Positions 22,426-32,535 of a DNA stretch of 64,000 bases are shown in pieces; position 1 is the first letter of the stretch; each line of letters begins with the position of its first letter. This DNA is from Tetraselmis striata. Its lineage: Eukaryota; Chlorophyta; Chlorodendrophyceae; Chlorodendrales; Chlorodendraceae. The notes under the pieces were generated by a model. That model made no database searches. It was given only the letters and a program-made list of their open reading frames with translations, and had not been told where the DNA came from. Position numbers and translations under genes: made by a program. The DNA lies in NCBI GenBank assembly GCA_006384855.1, contig VCJN01000243.1, forward strand, positions 78,501-142,500, in the 5' to 3' direction.

Positions 22426-24146
22426 GGTGGGGGGTACGCTAGGTCTTATGCAGGTCGGTCGCGGGTCGTAACGAGATACGAGAACACGATTTCGAACAGC
22501 CCTCGCGAGTAGGTTGTCACCGTCATCCGAGTCGTACAACCCCCTCCCCACCCGTAGGCGGACCTCGGAGAGGCCGACGCAAGGCCGAGGTCGTACGTGA
22601 ATTATTTTTAGCAGCCCCCCGTACATGGCTGCTGCCCGGCGGCGCCAGCGGTGCTACCGGGACTACAAGTAATTTTTAGAAAAGCCCCATGTAGGGCTTT
22701 CAAGTCGTCGCAGGATCCAAGGACCCGCCACAACCGGCCACCCCGCTCAGCTCCCTGCCGCACCCAACCGGGCACGGGTCTTAGGAGTTACTAGCGCCCA
22801 CCGCGTGGAGGTGAGGGTGGTGCCGCCGGGCCTGCCGCACCCATGATCCTCCGCTCCTGCTGGATCGCTGCCTGGCGGCGGGCGCCTAGCCAGTCATATG
22901 GTATCCTTCAGCGATTATGCCTAGTGTTTTTGAACCTAGGGTGTTTGCGGAGAGGTGGTACAGCGTAGCTTCGGATAACCAATACCGCATCCTCCAACAC
23001 GGGACTGTGGCATTTGATTCAACCTCAGACGTGCGAGTTATTTGCAGGGATGCACACTCTCCATATCCGTACATTCACATCTTGGTCAATTTTGATTAAA
23101 AATGTGGACAGCGTGCAAGCACTTTTTGCTTATATTCCAGATGACATCGCATCATTAGATGTCAAACCGGTGCATCTGCTAGTAGATCAATACCAGGAGG
23201 CATTTCGGCCTCCTCCTCCGACTGGAAGTTTCTTGCTCATACCACCAGCCACACCGGGCCACCAGGGTTGGGGCCAGCTACGTTTTATAGCAAACCTTGA
23301 GCTAGATTTTTCTTGGCATTTAAGCAAGCATGTGTCCGGGCGTATCCCGACGCTGCAGCCCGCACCGCGGATTTGTCACGGGTTTCCAGCCATCTGCTTG
23401 GGCCGGAAGTCGCTCGCCACATGGATGTGGAAGGCGTACAATAGTCGGCGGCTGATCTCGGATGTGGGCCCTTGGGCCTGCAGGAAGGATGCGATGGATG
23501 CATATTTCGCACATATGTGGCAAAGATTTTGTTGTTGATTCGTAATTTATAATTACCAGCGAGCATCATCCAGCGCCACGCGCGGCGTCCCAATAATAAC
23601 CTCATACCGTCGTGCCGTGCACGGGCCCGCCGCATGAGCCTACACGGAATTCTCCGGCGGAATGAATTCTCTGCCTATGACGCCCGTTGTATATGCAGCG
23701 CATACACGCCGGCGTGCCTTGCATGTCTTGCGAAGGTTAGTTCGGGTGGTGCCCCGCCCACACGCCAAGCATACACAGCAGGGTTCGGGGGATGGAGATG
23801 CACCCGGAACTGGCTTCCCGGCGACGACCTCCTTGTTGATGACGCTGCGGATTACGCAGCATTTGTGTAAACGTCGGCGTGCACTTACTTAGTTGATCTC
23901 GCCGGTGTTAAAAAACGGGCGCCGTGAACTACGGCGCAACCTGAAGTCTGTGAGTATGTTGGGAGTCATGTCTAAGGTTTTGGGTGCTCTTCATCGGTAA
24001 TCTCGAATATGAATAAAGCTATAGCCCGCACCTCAAACTAGCTAAGACTATTGCGCGGCGGGGGCCATTTCGAGCAAACACTTGAGATGTAATGTGATTA
24101 CATCTCAAAAGATTGTGGCCCAACCCGCCTCCAAAAATGCCCATTT
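22426..24146. other. No supported gene
   Basis: A plus-strand frame at 23014-23538 (174 codons) has plausible composition (Y-I-P-D-D-I-A-S-L-D-V-K-P-V-H-L-L-V-D) but no recognisable domain, splice context or neighbour support. The rest shows nothing I can name. Confidence 0.3.
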
Positions 24147-24471
24147 CGCCGACTTCGGAGCTGTCGGCGAAATGATGTTTTTGGAAGGGGCGGCACAGCC
24201 GGGTGCGTCGCGCGCGCTCCGCTTTGCATGCGCGGCGTTACGAATATATAAACTAATTATTCAACGCTCATTGACAGCTCTTGCACAGATGACCTAGCTG
24301 GAGAAGCGTTGTCCTCCAACGGGCAACAACCGCATGGGCGACGGAGGAGGAAGATCAAGCGAACGACTAAAATTATAGTTAAGGGTGTAGTGGGCCGCGG
24401 GGGTCGTAGGAACCTCAGATGGTCGTAGGAGGTCTGCAAGATCCGGCTCAGTTTCGACTTTTTAATCGCTC
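24147..24471 (+). repeat. Dispersed ~340-bp repeat, copy 2
   Basis: Diverged copy of 1237-1577, with small deletions. Confidence 0.6.
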
Positions 24472-24897
24472 CCGCCCACCTCGCCCTACGCTCTAGAGGA
24501 GTAGGAGTATGGTCACATGTATAGTGGCTGCTCCTCGACATTAATCCAGCGAAGCGTCGATTTTTCGGCGGTGAGCTTTATTGCCGTACGGGTACCCGTA
24601 TAGTGCAGCGGATCGGGCCTATAGGTGCATGACTATAAGCGCTTATCTACTGGCATGTACTACCAAGTATTATAATTAACCCACCCGCCCGCCCACCCGC
24701 CCACCCACGGTCCTTAATTACACAGCCGTCCGATTACGATCTCACGGTTGGGAGGCTATGAGTACTGGTACTCGCTACTCGCTGCTGGTAGTGGAAAAAA
24801 AACTATGGTTCTTCAAAGCGCTGGCAATGCGAACGCTCGCTGCTGGTACTGGTATTCGCTACTCGTTGCTTGTATTGCTGGTACTGCTGAGACTGGC
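24472..24897. other. Low-complexity spacer
   Basis: Contains a CCCACCCGCC-type run (24680-24710) and imperfect tandem TACTCGCTGCTGGTACTGG units (24760-24890). No gene seen. Confidence 0.4.
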
Positions 24898-24945
24898 GTG
24901 AATTACAAAAAGGGCATTAACAAATCCACCTACTGCTAAAAGTAA
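24898..24945. repeat. Dispersed repeat motif, copy 2
   Basis: GTGAATTACAAAAAGGGCAT followed by TAACAAATCCACCTACTGCT and AAAAGTAA; nearly identical to 32080-32127. It lies close to where the DCC gene loses its 3' exon(s), so an insertion of this family may have truncated that gene. Confidence 0.7.
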
Positions 24946-25111
24946 TACTAGAAATTATCAACACATCAAGTCAACACATGGCTCCGTCTGGTGAGCAATG
25001 GCTACTCGTGCTGTTACGAGGAAGCGCTACATGTAGAGGGTGAGAGGAAAGGGCCAGGCAGGGGGACCGGTGAGGTGGGTAAAAGGGTCGAGGAGGAGGG
25101 GGAAGGGTCAC

Positions 25112-25597
25112 TTGGTGTAGCCGGTCGTAATCGGCCCGTTCGGTCCGGTCGTCTTCTCCACCAGCACCACCGTGCTCATGTCCACCGGCATACCCTGCTC
25201 GCCGCACGCATACGCAGATGCCGCGCCGTCAGGTGCCCCACTACGCGGTATGGATTCTCCCGCAGAGTGCGGATAAAGAGGCTGTACGAACCGCCGGCGA
25301 GTACTCTCGGCGCGTGCTCTTTTCGCCGAACAACCGCCGGTGCCCCCCCCCCCCCCCCCCCCCCACACCTCCGACGGGCCAACGTGAGGCAAAAGACAGT
25401 TCCCTCCCCAGATCCCCATGCTGTCCACCAGCCTGCCCAAGGTCGCGCACCGTCATCTCCAGCAGCTGCGCGCCGCGGTCCGACTGTTGCGTCTCTAAGA
25501 ACACGTTAGAGGGGCAGCCGCGCGCCAACATGAACTTCACAAAGCCGGAGCACAACACGCAGTCGCCATCGATCAGCAGCACCGCCTGATCCGACAT
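25112..25597 (-). CDS. DCC-family thiol-disulfide oxidoreductase (DUF393), 3' truncated
   Basis: Exon 1 (25597-25451, 49 codons) starts at an ATG and holds the family signature near its N terminus: V-L-L-I-D-G-D-C-V-L-C-S-G-F-V-K-F, with both Cys of D-G-D-C-x-x-C. The donor is GTGCGC. A 256-nt intron with a 22-nt homopolymer follows. Exon 2 (25194-25112) joins in phase after GAGCAG and reads G-M-P-V-D-M-S-T-V-V-L-V-E-K, then T-T-G-Y-T-K, the beta strand preceding the S-D-A-V-L helix of the family. A possible donor GTGACC follows, but no downstream exon for the C-terminal helices is visible before repeat sequence begins near 24945. Family members are about 130 residues, usually predicted thioredoxin-like proteins; the precise reaction is not established. 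Either the 3' exons were lost or the protein ends at the TGA after T-K. Confidence 0.7.
25343..25364. repeat. C homopolymer, 22 nt, in the DCC gene intron
   Basis: A G run on the coding strand, inside intron 1 of the DCC gene. Confidence 0.9.
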
Positions 25598-26082
25598 CTT
25601 GGGAGTGCCGGGTTTGAGGGATGCGAGGCGGGTGGGAGCGGGTGACTGGCTACTGACGGCCGGGCTGCTGGTGCTGGCGGGTCGGGGAGTGCATTGCAGT
25701 TGGTGATGGGCGTTGCCTTCACGCACCTGCTCACAGCGCCGCGCGTCCGGTCAACAGTGCGCGCGTCGTCGTCCTCGTCGTGGGTTGACGGAGCAAGAAA
25801 ACAGAAACAAAACGAAATTAACACGATATTTCAGTATATTGCGTCATTGCTCTTACACCGCGTCGCCGCGCGCCGGCATGTACTTATACAGGGTCTACTG
25901 GGACCAAGTACAAGGTCTACTACAGGGTGATCTACAATAAGGTCTACTACAGGTCTACTTAACCGCAAGATTCCCCATGCTGCTTATTCGGCCGCAGTTG
26001 CGCGGGTGATAGGCCTTCACCCGCGCGGGGGTTCCGCGCTTGTCACATGCCCGCCTGGCCCCACATGTGGTATTGACCCCTT
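25598..26082. other. Upstream of the DCC gene; no second gene
   Basis: Would contain the promoter of the minus-strand DCC gene. No clear TATA element is recognised. Near 25890-25965 short imperfect repeats of AGGTCTACTACAGG occur. Confidence 0.35.
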
Positions 26083-26610
26083 ATGGCTTCGGTCTATACG
26101 GATGGCTCGAACCGGAACGCTACGGATTTTGTCGTGGATCATCTGCCCATCTTCCCCGTTGCGAACTACAAGCAATGCATGCATACTTCTTTGAAAAATC
26201 CGTGGGCTTCCATGGGGATTGAAGCAGGGGCGGTGCTTGACCGGGACCGCTCGGGAGTCGGCGACTTGACCCTTGAGACAAGTGGGCTGACCGCGGATGA
26301 GGCAGACCGCTCGCGGCCGTCAGACTTGACGCTGGCGGGGTGGGGGATGCCGGCGTGCGATTACGTGATCGATTTCGCGTGCGTGTCCTCCACGATCGAC
26401 TCCTACTTGGGGCAACGACCCCCGCTAGTGCTCCCCGGGGATCACGGCGACCGAGGCGGACCACAACAAACTGGCGGCGGACCGTGCTTCTTCCGGCGCG
26501 GTTGAGGGTGTGCACCGGTACTACCTTCTTGTGGTTGAGGATCGCGGTCGCCTCGGAAAATCCGCTTTGACGGTGGTCTATATCGTCGCGGTGTAGCTTG
26601 CTGTGCGCAA
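26083..26610 (+). pseudogene. Non-LTR retrotransposon pol, C-terminal fragment
   Basis: Across one frame change the sequence reads T-A-D-E-A-D-R-S-R-P-S-D-L-T-L-A-G-W, C-D-Y-V-I-D-F-A-C-V-S-S, then E-A-D-H-N-K-L-A-A-D-R-A and a Y-Y-L-L-V-V-E-D-R-G-R-L-G-K segment. That order (R-P-x-D-L...D-F-x-V, A-A..K, L-V-x-E..G-x-x-G) matches the C-terminal end of LINE-like pols of the type at 2818-6566. Only this end survives, as expected of 5'-truncated retroposition. Confidence 0.5.
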
Positions 26611-27190
26611 CTTCCCTGACGGCCCCTCCGCCCCGACTTCATGCTTCATCCTATACGTGGCTAGTCCGTCCAGGCCCTTCGGAACTTTGTCGCTAGCCAA
26701 CCCGCTGAGTTCCGCCATCATCACCTGTCGCGCACGCGGCGGGGGTTGTCGCAGCGAGTCTATGCTTGCGTGCATGGTACCTTGGGCGGCATTCACTCTG
26801 CCGGAGTGCATACGGCCAAGTCCGATGCGTCTGCCCGTGGTCATTCCGCATCCTCTTCTGGTGTTGTTTCCACCTCGCAATTGTTGTAGGACGTTTCCCA
26901 TATTGCCTTTTCGGGTGATTCCTGATCGCCTTTTGCTCAATGGATTGTGTCCCAGCCTAGGCCCAGCGCCCCAGCCCCTCCAAACAAGCAGTCTTCTATC
27001 TACTCGTACAGTCGTAGGACGTCGATGTACTATACTTGGTACTATTCGCAAATTTCACAGATGACGGGCGGAAACAATACGAAAAAATCAGGCAAAATTG
27101 TCCTTGTACAGCAGCTCATCGTCATCATATACAGTGGTTACATGGGCTACCTGTCGCTGCAAAAGACGATCAGTGTATCGTCATCATATC
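26611..27190. other. No supported gene
   Basis: A minus-strand frame at 26578-27051 is antisense to the LINE fragment at its end and has no recognisable domain. Nothing else is seen up to the copia insertion. Confidence 0.4.
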
Positions 27191-27195
27191 ATCAT

Positions 27196-27700
27196 TGTTG
27201 GACCCAGGGTACCCCGGTACCCTGAATCCGCTTTTTCTCTCTGTGAAATCCGCATTTTTCCAGTGAATAACTGGCTGCCGTACATGTGCCTAATTTGGAC
27301 CTTATGGCAGAAGTACGACACCCAGTTGTTACCAAAGACTGGCACCTAGGCATCTTTGCCAGTTGGCCTTCTTAGACGGAGAGGTGTCCGTCCTAATTGA
27401 CACCTAGCCGGCTGGTATAAATTGCCAGCCTCGGTTCCTTGTAATTCAGTCAACTGCTTTTTTTAGAAATATTCCGACTCACCCTTTCTCTCTCGTGACA
27501 GTGCCACTCAGCCATCACCACGGCGACAGCGACTACCTATCGTCCATCGCCCACGGCTCATAGCAGCTCTTTGCCTTTCCAGCTTGCACCTTGCTTGCTA
27601 GCACTCGACGTGATTCGACGTGTGCACGCCGACTCTCGCCGACTCTCCCCCCATCAGTGACAGTGCCACTCAGCCATCACATCGACAATCCCCTCCGACA
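27196..27700 (+). repeat. 5' LTR of copia copy 1
   Basis: Begins TGTTGGACC and ends CTCCGACA. Contains a near-palindrome AGGGTACCCCGGTACCCT (27205-27222) and a TATA box in a hairpin loop. Confidence 0.95.
27410..27430 (+). promoter_or_regulatory. LTR TATA box inside an inverted repeat
   Basis: GGCTGG (27410-27415), TATAAATTG, CCAGCC (27425-27430). The TATA box sits exactly in the loop of a 6-bp perfect stem. The arrangement is kept in all four copia LTRs here (inverted in copy 2). It should be the core promoter of the element. Confidence 0.7.
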
Positions 27701-27874
27701 GGTTTTTGGGCCCTCTGTTTTGGTTCGACGTCTTGCCCCGTGCTCGACGCCTGCCAGAGGCTTCAACCTGCGTGTATCTCGACCCTCGACAGTTTTCAAC
27801 GATCGACGGCGACGTGCGACGAGATTTCTCTTCCCACCCGCCCATCCTACAGTTATGCATCTTCCACCTTCGTG

Positions 27875-29140
27875 ATGTCTACTAGCATCAGCACCACCGG
27901 CATGATGAACACCCCCCTGGCCAATCTGGCTCGGCAGAGTGCGATCAAGCCGGACCCTGGCGATGCCCCACCACCGCGTGACTTCCGTGATGATACCTGT
28001 TCTGACGACGCCTTAAGCATGGACGAGGCATCAGACAGTGACTCAGGTGACATCCCGCATATCAAGCCAGCTGCAGTGAAGCCAACACTCGACCTCAAGA
28101 ACGTCCCCATCTGGGACAACACCATCTCTACGCGGGACAACGCTCAAGCTTTCAAGATCGCTCTCGGCAGCGCCGGCTACCTTGACACCACCGAGGGCAA
28201 AGGCACCCGTCAGGAACAAATCATCCCCTTGCAGCCCTGCGCCACGCAACGACACATTATCCCATGACACTGGCCATCGTCAACATCATTTGCATGGACT
28301 CCGGGAAGTGTGGATATGCGGCCTGGACGGCCCTATTTACTGAACTCCAGGGCTCGGCCATAGAGGAGCGCAAGCGCTCGGAGGAAGAAATCACAGCAGG
28401 CCAGCTCCCGAATGAGCCGGTCCAGGTGTACGTTCGCCGCTGCCGGAACCTCTGGAATTTGTTGCGCAAGGCACATGGCCAGTGGACATTCGAGTACGTG
28501 GCCATCAACTACCTCATCCCAGGACTTCACCCAGCATACGATCACATTGTCGACGCCACCATCTCGGCAGCCAATGTCACCACGCGGCTGGCAACCATCA
28601 TTAGTGCCGGACAGAACGTGGAGGCGCGCACGCGTCAGCGTCAGCAGCGCGCCCGTTTACGCACGCCAACCCTCATTTTTTGCGGCCCCAAGGACCAACT
28701 ACATGCCACAAGGCCCAACATTGTCTGCAGCAGGTGTGACCGTCCATGCCATGCTCAACAACAGTGTTTGGCCAGGCGCCATGCCAACGGCCTGCGTCTC
28801 CTGGGTGACACCGCCCCACCCAACACCATGAACAACCCTAGCTATGGTCACTGTCAGCGCGCGCCTGCGGAGCGTCACGTCAACGCCATCTATGCCCACA
28901 ACCTGCGCAACGACTACAACCATCAAAACAGGCCCCAGCGGCAGCAATATTGGCCCATCCAGAGCGACAACGACGACCTGCAACGCCATCACCAACCATT
29001 CGGCTTCGTCTCCCCGGGCGGACATCACCACCACGGACATCACCCGGCCAACAACGACTCCGACCAGCAGCCGCCAGGATGCCAGGAGGCCTACCCGTTA
29101 ATTGGTGTGTCCTCGTTGGCACCACACCACAGCGGCATGC
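27875..29140 (+). pseudogene. gag: Copia Gag (frameshifted)
   Basis: Starts at an ATG (27875) shared with copy 2. It runs in one frame to about 28240, then continues in the frame that starts at 28264, so one small indel near 28240 separates the halves. The capsid region matches copy 2 closely (S-A-G-Y-L-D-T-T, L-P-N-E-P-V-Q-V-Y-V-R-R, F-E-Y-V-A.N-Y-L-I-P-G-L-H-P). A CCHC knuckle follows (C-S-R-C-D-R-P-C-H-A-Q-Q-Q-C; residues 155, 158, 163, 168 of the second frame), with the usual Gly replaced by Cys. After it comes a His/Gln/Asn-rich low-complexity linker leading in frame into the methyltransferase-like domain. Confidence 0.85.
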
Positions 29141-29499
29141 CCGTCATGCTCACTTCCACCACCACCGCCCCAGGAGGGGCAGCCACCGGAGCGCAGGAGG
29201 GGGAGGGCGAGGACGACGAAGACGATGAATTTCATGAATCCTGGCACGTCCCCTACTCAAACTCTGACGACAACTTCCAGTTCCCGTTCTCAGACCCATG
29301 GCGTGCCCGCCACTTCCACTCTCAACCCATTCCCACCCCAATTCGACCTCTATGCCTCGCTTCACCCGCATTCCCAACCTCAGCGGCACTGGCGGCCCAC
29401 GACGTTCATACGGGGCAGGGCGCCCTACGTGGAGACCTGCCACCGCCGCTCCCGATACTCACCGCTGCCCCGCTCCTCCATATGCCAAGCTCTTCTTTG

Positions 29500-30172
29500 G
29501 TAATCGAACATCTCTTCTCGCCCTGCCATGGCCCATCGGCATTTGAGGTGGAGGCTGTGGTGGGATACGGCTTCTCCATCCTCGCGTTCATCGGCGCCGA
29601 CCCATCAACGGAGGCTCGCACTATGTGGCCACATCACCTACAGGTCATCAGCAGCAAATACCCGGACCGCCTGCCTCCATCATCATTTCAGGACTGTCAT
29701 GACGGGACCCCCATGAACATCAACGACATCACCATCACGGAGCTGGAGCGGCTGCGCCCGTTCACCTTCGTCGTGTCAAGCGCACCGTGTCAACCATGGT
29801 CACGCACGGGCTCACGCCTTGACTGGCAGGACCATCGCTCTCGTGGCTTTGCCTCCGTCATCGGTTTCACCCGCTTCTACCTGTCTTCTCAGCCCACACC
29901 ACTGCGCTATATTCTGCAGAATATATTTCCAGACGCGCTGGCCTTACCTGAAGTACTCTCCTCACTTGGCGCATGCAACATCGTGCGCGCGGCGTCCTGC
30001 GGCTCGGCGGCTCACCGCAACACCCTCCTGTGGACCTTTTCGCTCAACCGCAAGACATCCGGAACTGCGGCAACAACGTCGCCGCCATCAAGCTCGCCGA
30101 CCCCGGCCCCTTCAGCGGCCGCCGCATCTACAACCCGGCTACCGGGCGCAAGACCCCGCCTCTCTCTATGCC
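29500..30172 (+). CDS. Cytosine-5 DNA methyltransferase-like domain in the Gag-Pol polyprotein
   Basis: Lies in frame with Gag (residues ~413-600 of the 646-codon frame 28264-30204). Visible C5-methyltransferase blocks in order: a motif I-like start (E-H-L-F-S-P-C-H-G-P-S...V-V-G-Y-G), N-D-I preceding motif IV, motif IV S-S-A-P-C-Q-P-W-S-R-T-G with the catalytic Cys (residue 509) followed by D-x-R-S, a motif VI-like L-R-Y-I-L-Q-N-I (ENV expected; Q-N-I here) and motif VIII A-A-H-R-N-T-L-L-W-T. These enzymes transfer a methyl group from S-adenosylmethionine to cytosine C5. The domain is short: no target-recognition region with motifs IX/X is evident, and a frameshift near 30040 moves the continuation (L-F-A-Q-P-Q-D-I-R-N) into the RT frame. 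Motif I lacks the canonical F-x-G-x-G. It may be inactive in this copy. The sister copia copy lacks the whole domain. Confidence 0.7.
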
Positions 30173-30179
30173 GGCCTTT

Positions 30180-31503
30180 CAGTTCTCCAACGCTGACTAC
30201 CTGATGGACGCGTTTCAACCCTCGGGCCAGCAGGAGGTGCCCCACGCACCGCCACCCATGCTGCCATCGGCGGCGCTTGCTTCGCCGCAGGAGGGGCCCC
30301 CACCTCCACATCACACCGAGCAGCACCCTCCGCACCATCAGGAGGGGGACGCCACGGCACTGTCGGCCCCTCACATCAACAAACAAGCACAACTGACTTC
30401 CCACTATGTCGACCTCAGCGACTACCACCCAACACTGGTGGAATCTGCGATCGCGGCGGTTGTCCGCCCCCGCTCAGCGCGGCTGACAGCCCTCGCCCTA
30501 CCAGCACCCACTGTCCGCGTGTCCACGGCGCCGCGCAACTATCAGGAGGATATCTCCAGCACTCGCCATAATGACTGGAAGAAGTCCGTGAACCATGAGA
30601 TCGACTCTATCACCACGATGGCACTTTTCGTCTGGATCAACGTCCCTGAGTTTCGATGCGACAACGAGTCAGCGGTCATCCAACGGACGGCGTGGGCCTT
30701 TGCGGCGCAGCACGAGGATGGCAACGTCAAGCGCGAGGCCGGCGTGATCGTTTGCGGCAATCTACTCACCACCCGCGAGTCCTATGCCTATGACTACCCC
30801 CCCCCCCCCCTCGGCTGTGGGCATAAGGACCGGGCTTGGCATCCCGTAGAGGCACTCTACGACCTGCCGCAGGCATCCAAGGCATGGTTTCTGTGCTTTT
30901 CTTCCTTTCTACATGACTTCGGCTTCATCAGCTCAAAGCCGGGCAGCGTGATCCATCTTCATCGGGAAACCTGCATCGTTGACATTCTGACTACCTTTCA
31001 CATGACGGAGAGCAAGCCTCGCCGCCTGCCCTGCACGCTAAATGTCAACTTTCATAACACTGCAGTCACCTACCGTGCGCAGGTTCGGAGGCAGCGTGGC
31101 CATGTCTACTGCCGCAGCGGAGTTCGTGGCGCTCTGCGGGGTCCGCACATGTCTGGCGGTTATTCGCGTTCTTCTACGCCAAGCTCTGCCGCCCCACTGC
31201 TGCCCCGGTGCAAGTATGCGGGGACAACCGCGCATGCATCGTTCAGGTGCAACATGGTATGATTACATGCGCGCAACGCCACATTGACTTCCGGTTTCAG
31301 TATGCGGCCCAACTCTACTAATAAGACGGCATCATCTACATGCACTACACGCCTACCCCGGCCCACTTGACCGACTTCTTCGCTAAAGCGCTGCCGCAGA
31401 CTACCTTTCTTCATTTCCGCGCTTTCCTGATGGGGTCATCCGAGGAGCCTTGCGTGGCGCCCCTGCCGCCATCAGTCCTGCGCCCGCGGGATTCCACAGG
31501 ATG
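30180..31503 (+). pseudogene. pol: Copia reverse transcriptase/RNase H remnant
   Basis: Aligned by eye with copy 2, it keeps the RT leader (V-D-L-S-D-Y-H-P, then T-V-R-V-S-T-A-P-R-N-Y), a piece around E-A-L-Y-D-L-P-Q-A-S-K-A-W-F-L, and the RNase H end (A-E-F-V-A-L, then A-D-F-F-A-K-A-L-P, F-L-M-G-S-S-E-E-P). The segment with motif A and the segment with the Y-V-D-D block are deleted, so it cannot polymerise. A 13-nt C run (30798-30810) encodes the Pro stretch that is longer in copy 2. Confidence 0.85.
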
Positions 31504-31511
31504 AGGAGGGG
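31498..31511 (+). promoter_or_regulatory. Polypurine tract of copia copy 1
   Basis: AGGATGAGGAGGGG abuts the TGTTGG start of the 3' LTR. Confidence 0.75.
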
Positions 31512-32016
31512 TGTTGGACCCAGGGTACCCCGGTACCCTGAATCCGCTTTTTCTCTCTGTGAAATCCGCATTTTTCCAGTGAACAACTGGCTGCCGTACA
31601 TGTGCCTAATTTGGACCTTATGGCAGAAGTACGACACCCAGTTGTTACCAAAGACTGGCACCTAGGCATCTTTGCCAGTTGGCCTTCTTAGACGGAGAGG
31701 TGTCCGTCCTAATTGACACCTAGCCGGCTGGTATAAATTGCCAGCCTCGGTTCCTTGTAATTCAGTCAACTGCTTTTTTTAGAAATATTCCGACTCACCC
31801 TTTCTCTCTCGTGACAGTGCCACTCAGCCATCACCACGGCGACAGCGACTACCTATTGTCCATCGCCCATGGCTCATAACAGCCCTTTGCCTTTCCAGCT
31901 TGCACCTTGCTTGCTAGCACTCGACGTGATGCGACGCGTGCACGCCGACTCTCGCCGACTCTCCCCCCATCAGTGACAGTGCCACTCAGCCATCACATCG
32001 ACAATCCCCTCCGACA
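31512..32016 (+). repeat. 3' LTR of copia copy 1
   Basis: 505 bp, same length as the 5' LTR, followed by the ATCAT duplication. Confidence 0.95.
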
Positions 32017-32079
32017 ATCATCATGAATGACATGCACGCCGAGACGATCGTCGCGTCAGTACTGTAGTAGTATACAGGT

Positions 32080-32127
32080 GTGAATTACAAAAAGGGCACT
32101 AACAAATCCACCTACTGCTAAAAGTAA
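32080..32127. repeat. Dispersed repeat motif, copy 3
   Basis: Nearly identical to 24898-24945. Downstream (32210-32250) a small inverted repeat AACGTGA-ACTATA-TCACGTT lies in AT-rich sequence. Confidence 0.7.
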
Positions 32128-32287
32128 AATAAGGTAGTCGCTAAATTACATGAGCTTGCTGCAGAGGGCGTACTATACTAAAAGTAGTACTAAAAATACA
32201 CACTCGCCTAATGTCCGAACGATATAACGTGAACTATATCACGTTCGTTCGCCACATCCGCGAAAAATGAACACATCAAAAAAATAG

Positions 32288-32535
32288 TAGTAGTAAAAGT
32301 TAAAGTAAAGTTCGCCCCGGGACATCGGCCGAAGCCGCCCCAGCACTTGACCTCGTGCGCCAACTGCAGTCGTAGGTCTGGCATAGCCCATAGACCATTG
32401 CCTCATTCGAACCCCGAAGGGCTAATGCATCAACCGAGTAAACCCGGGACACGCCGGGCCGATATTGCCGAAATACATCGGCCAGGAATCGAACCCGGTA
32501 CCTCTCGCACACGAGACGACCGCTCTACCGAGCGG
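32288..32535 (-). mobile_element. tRNA-derived SINE, copy 1 (full head)
   Basis: Read on the minus strand, the head has a tRNA-like A box with a D-arm (GCTCGGTAGAGC) and a B box (GGTTCGATTCC) within about 60 nt, giving an internal RNA polymerase III promoter. No acceptor-stem pairing exists, so it is not a working tRNA. The body contains a second GGGGTTCGAATG. The 3' tail is a pentamer-like ACTTT repeat. Body and tail recur at 55336-55517 and the tail end at 59402-59476. Confidence 0.65.

Larger units (their letters stand above)
27196..32016 (+). mobile_element. Ty1/copia retrotransposon carrying a DNA methyltransferase-like domain
   Basis: 4821 bp with two 505-bp LTRs (27196-27700, 31512-32016) and a perfect 5-bp target duplication ATCAT (27191-27195 and 32017-32021). 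The LTRs differ at about seven positions by eye (about 98.6% identical), so insertion is recent. Between them: Gag with a zinc knuckle, a C5-methyltransferase-like domain, and a shredded copia RT/RNase H. Protease and integrase are not found. The RT has lost its catalytic blocks, so this copy must have moved using proteins of a complete relative. The sister copy at 41070-45297 has the same LTR family. Confidence 0.92.

Noticed and set aside
26578..27051. 157-codon minus-strand ORF as a gene
   Set aside because: It overlaps the plus-strand LINE fragment and has no domain or splice context.
32462..32535. Functional tRNA gene on the minus strand
   Set aside because: A and B boxes and a D-arm are present, but the acceptor stem does not pair and the anticodon stem is imperfect; the copy continues into a SINE body shared with 55.3 kb.
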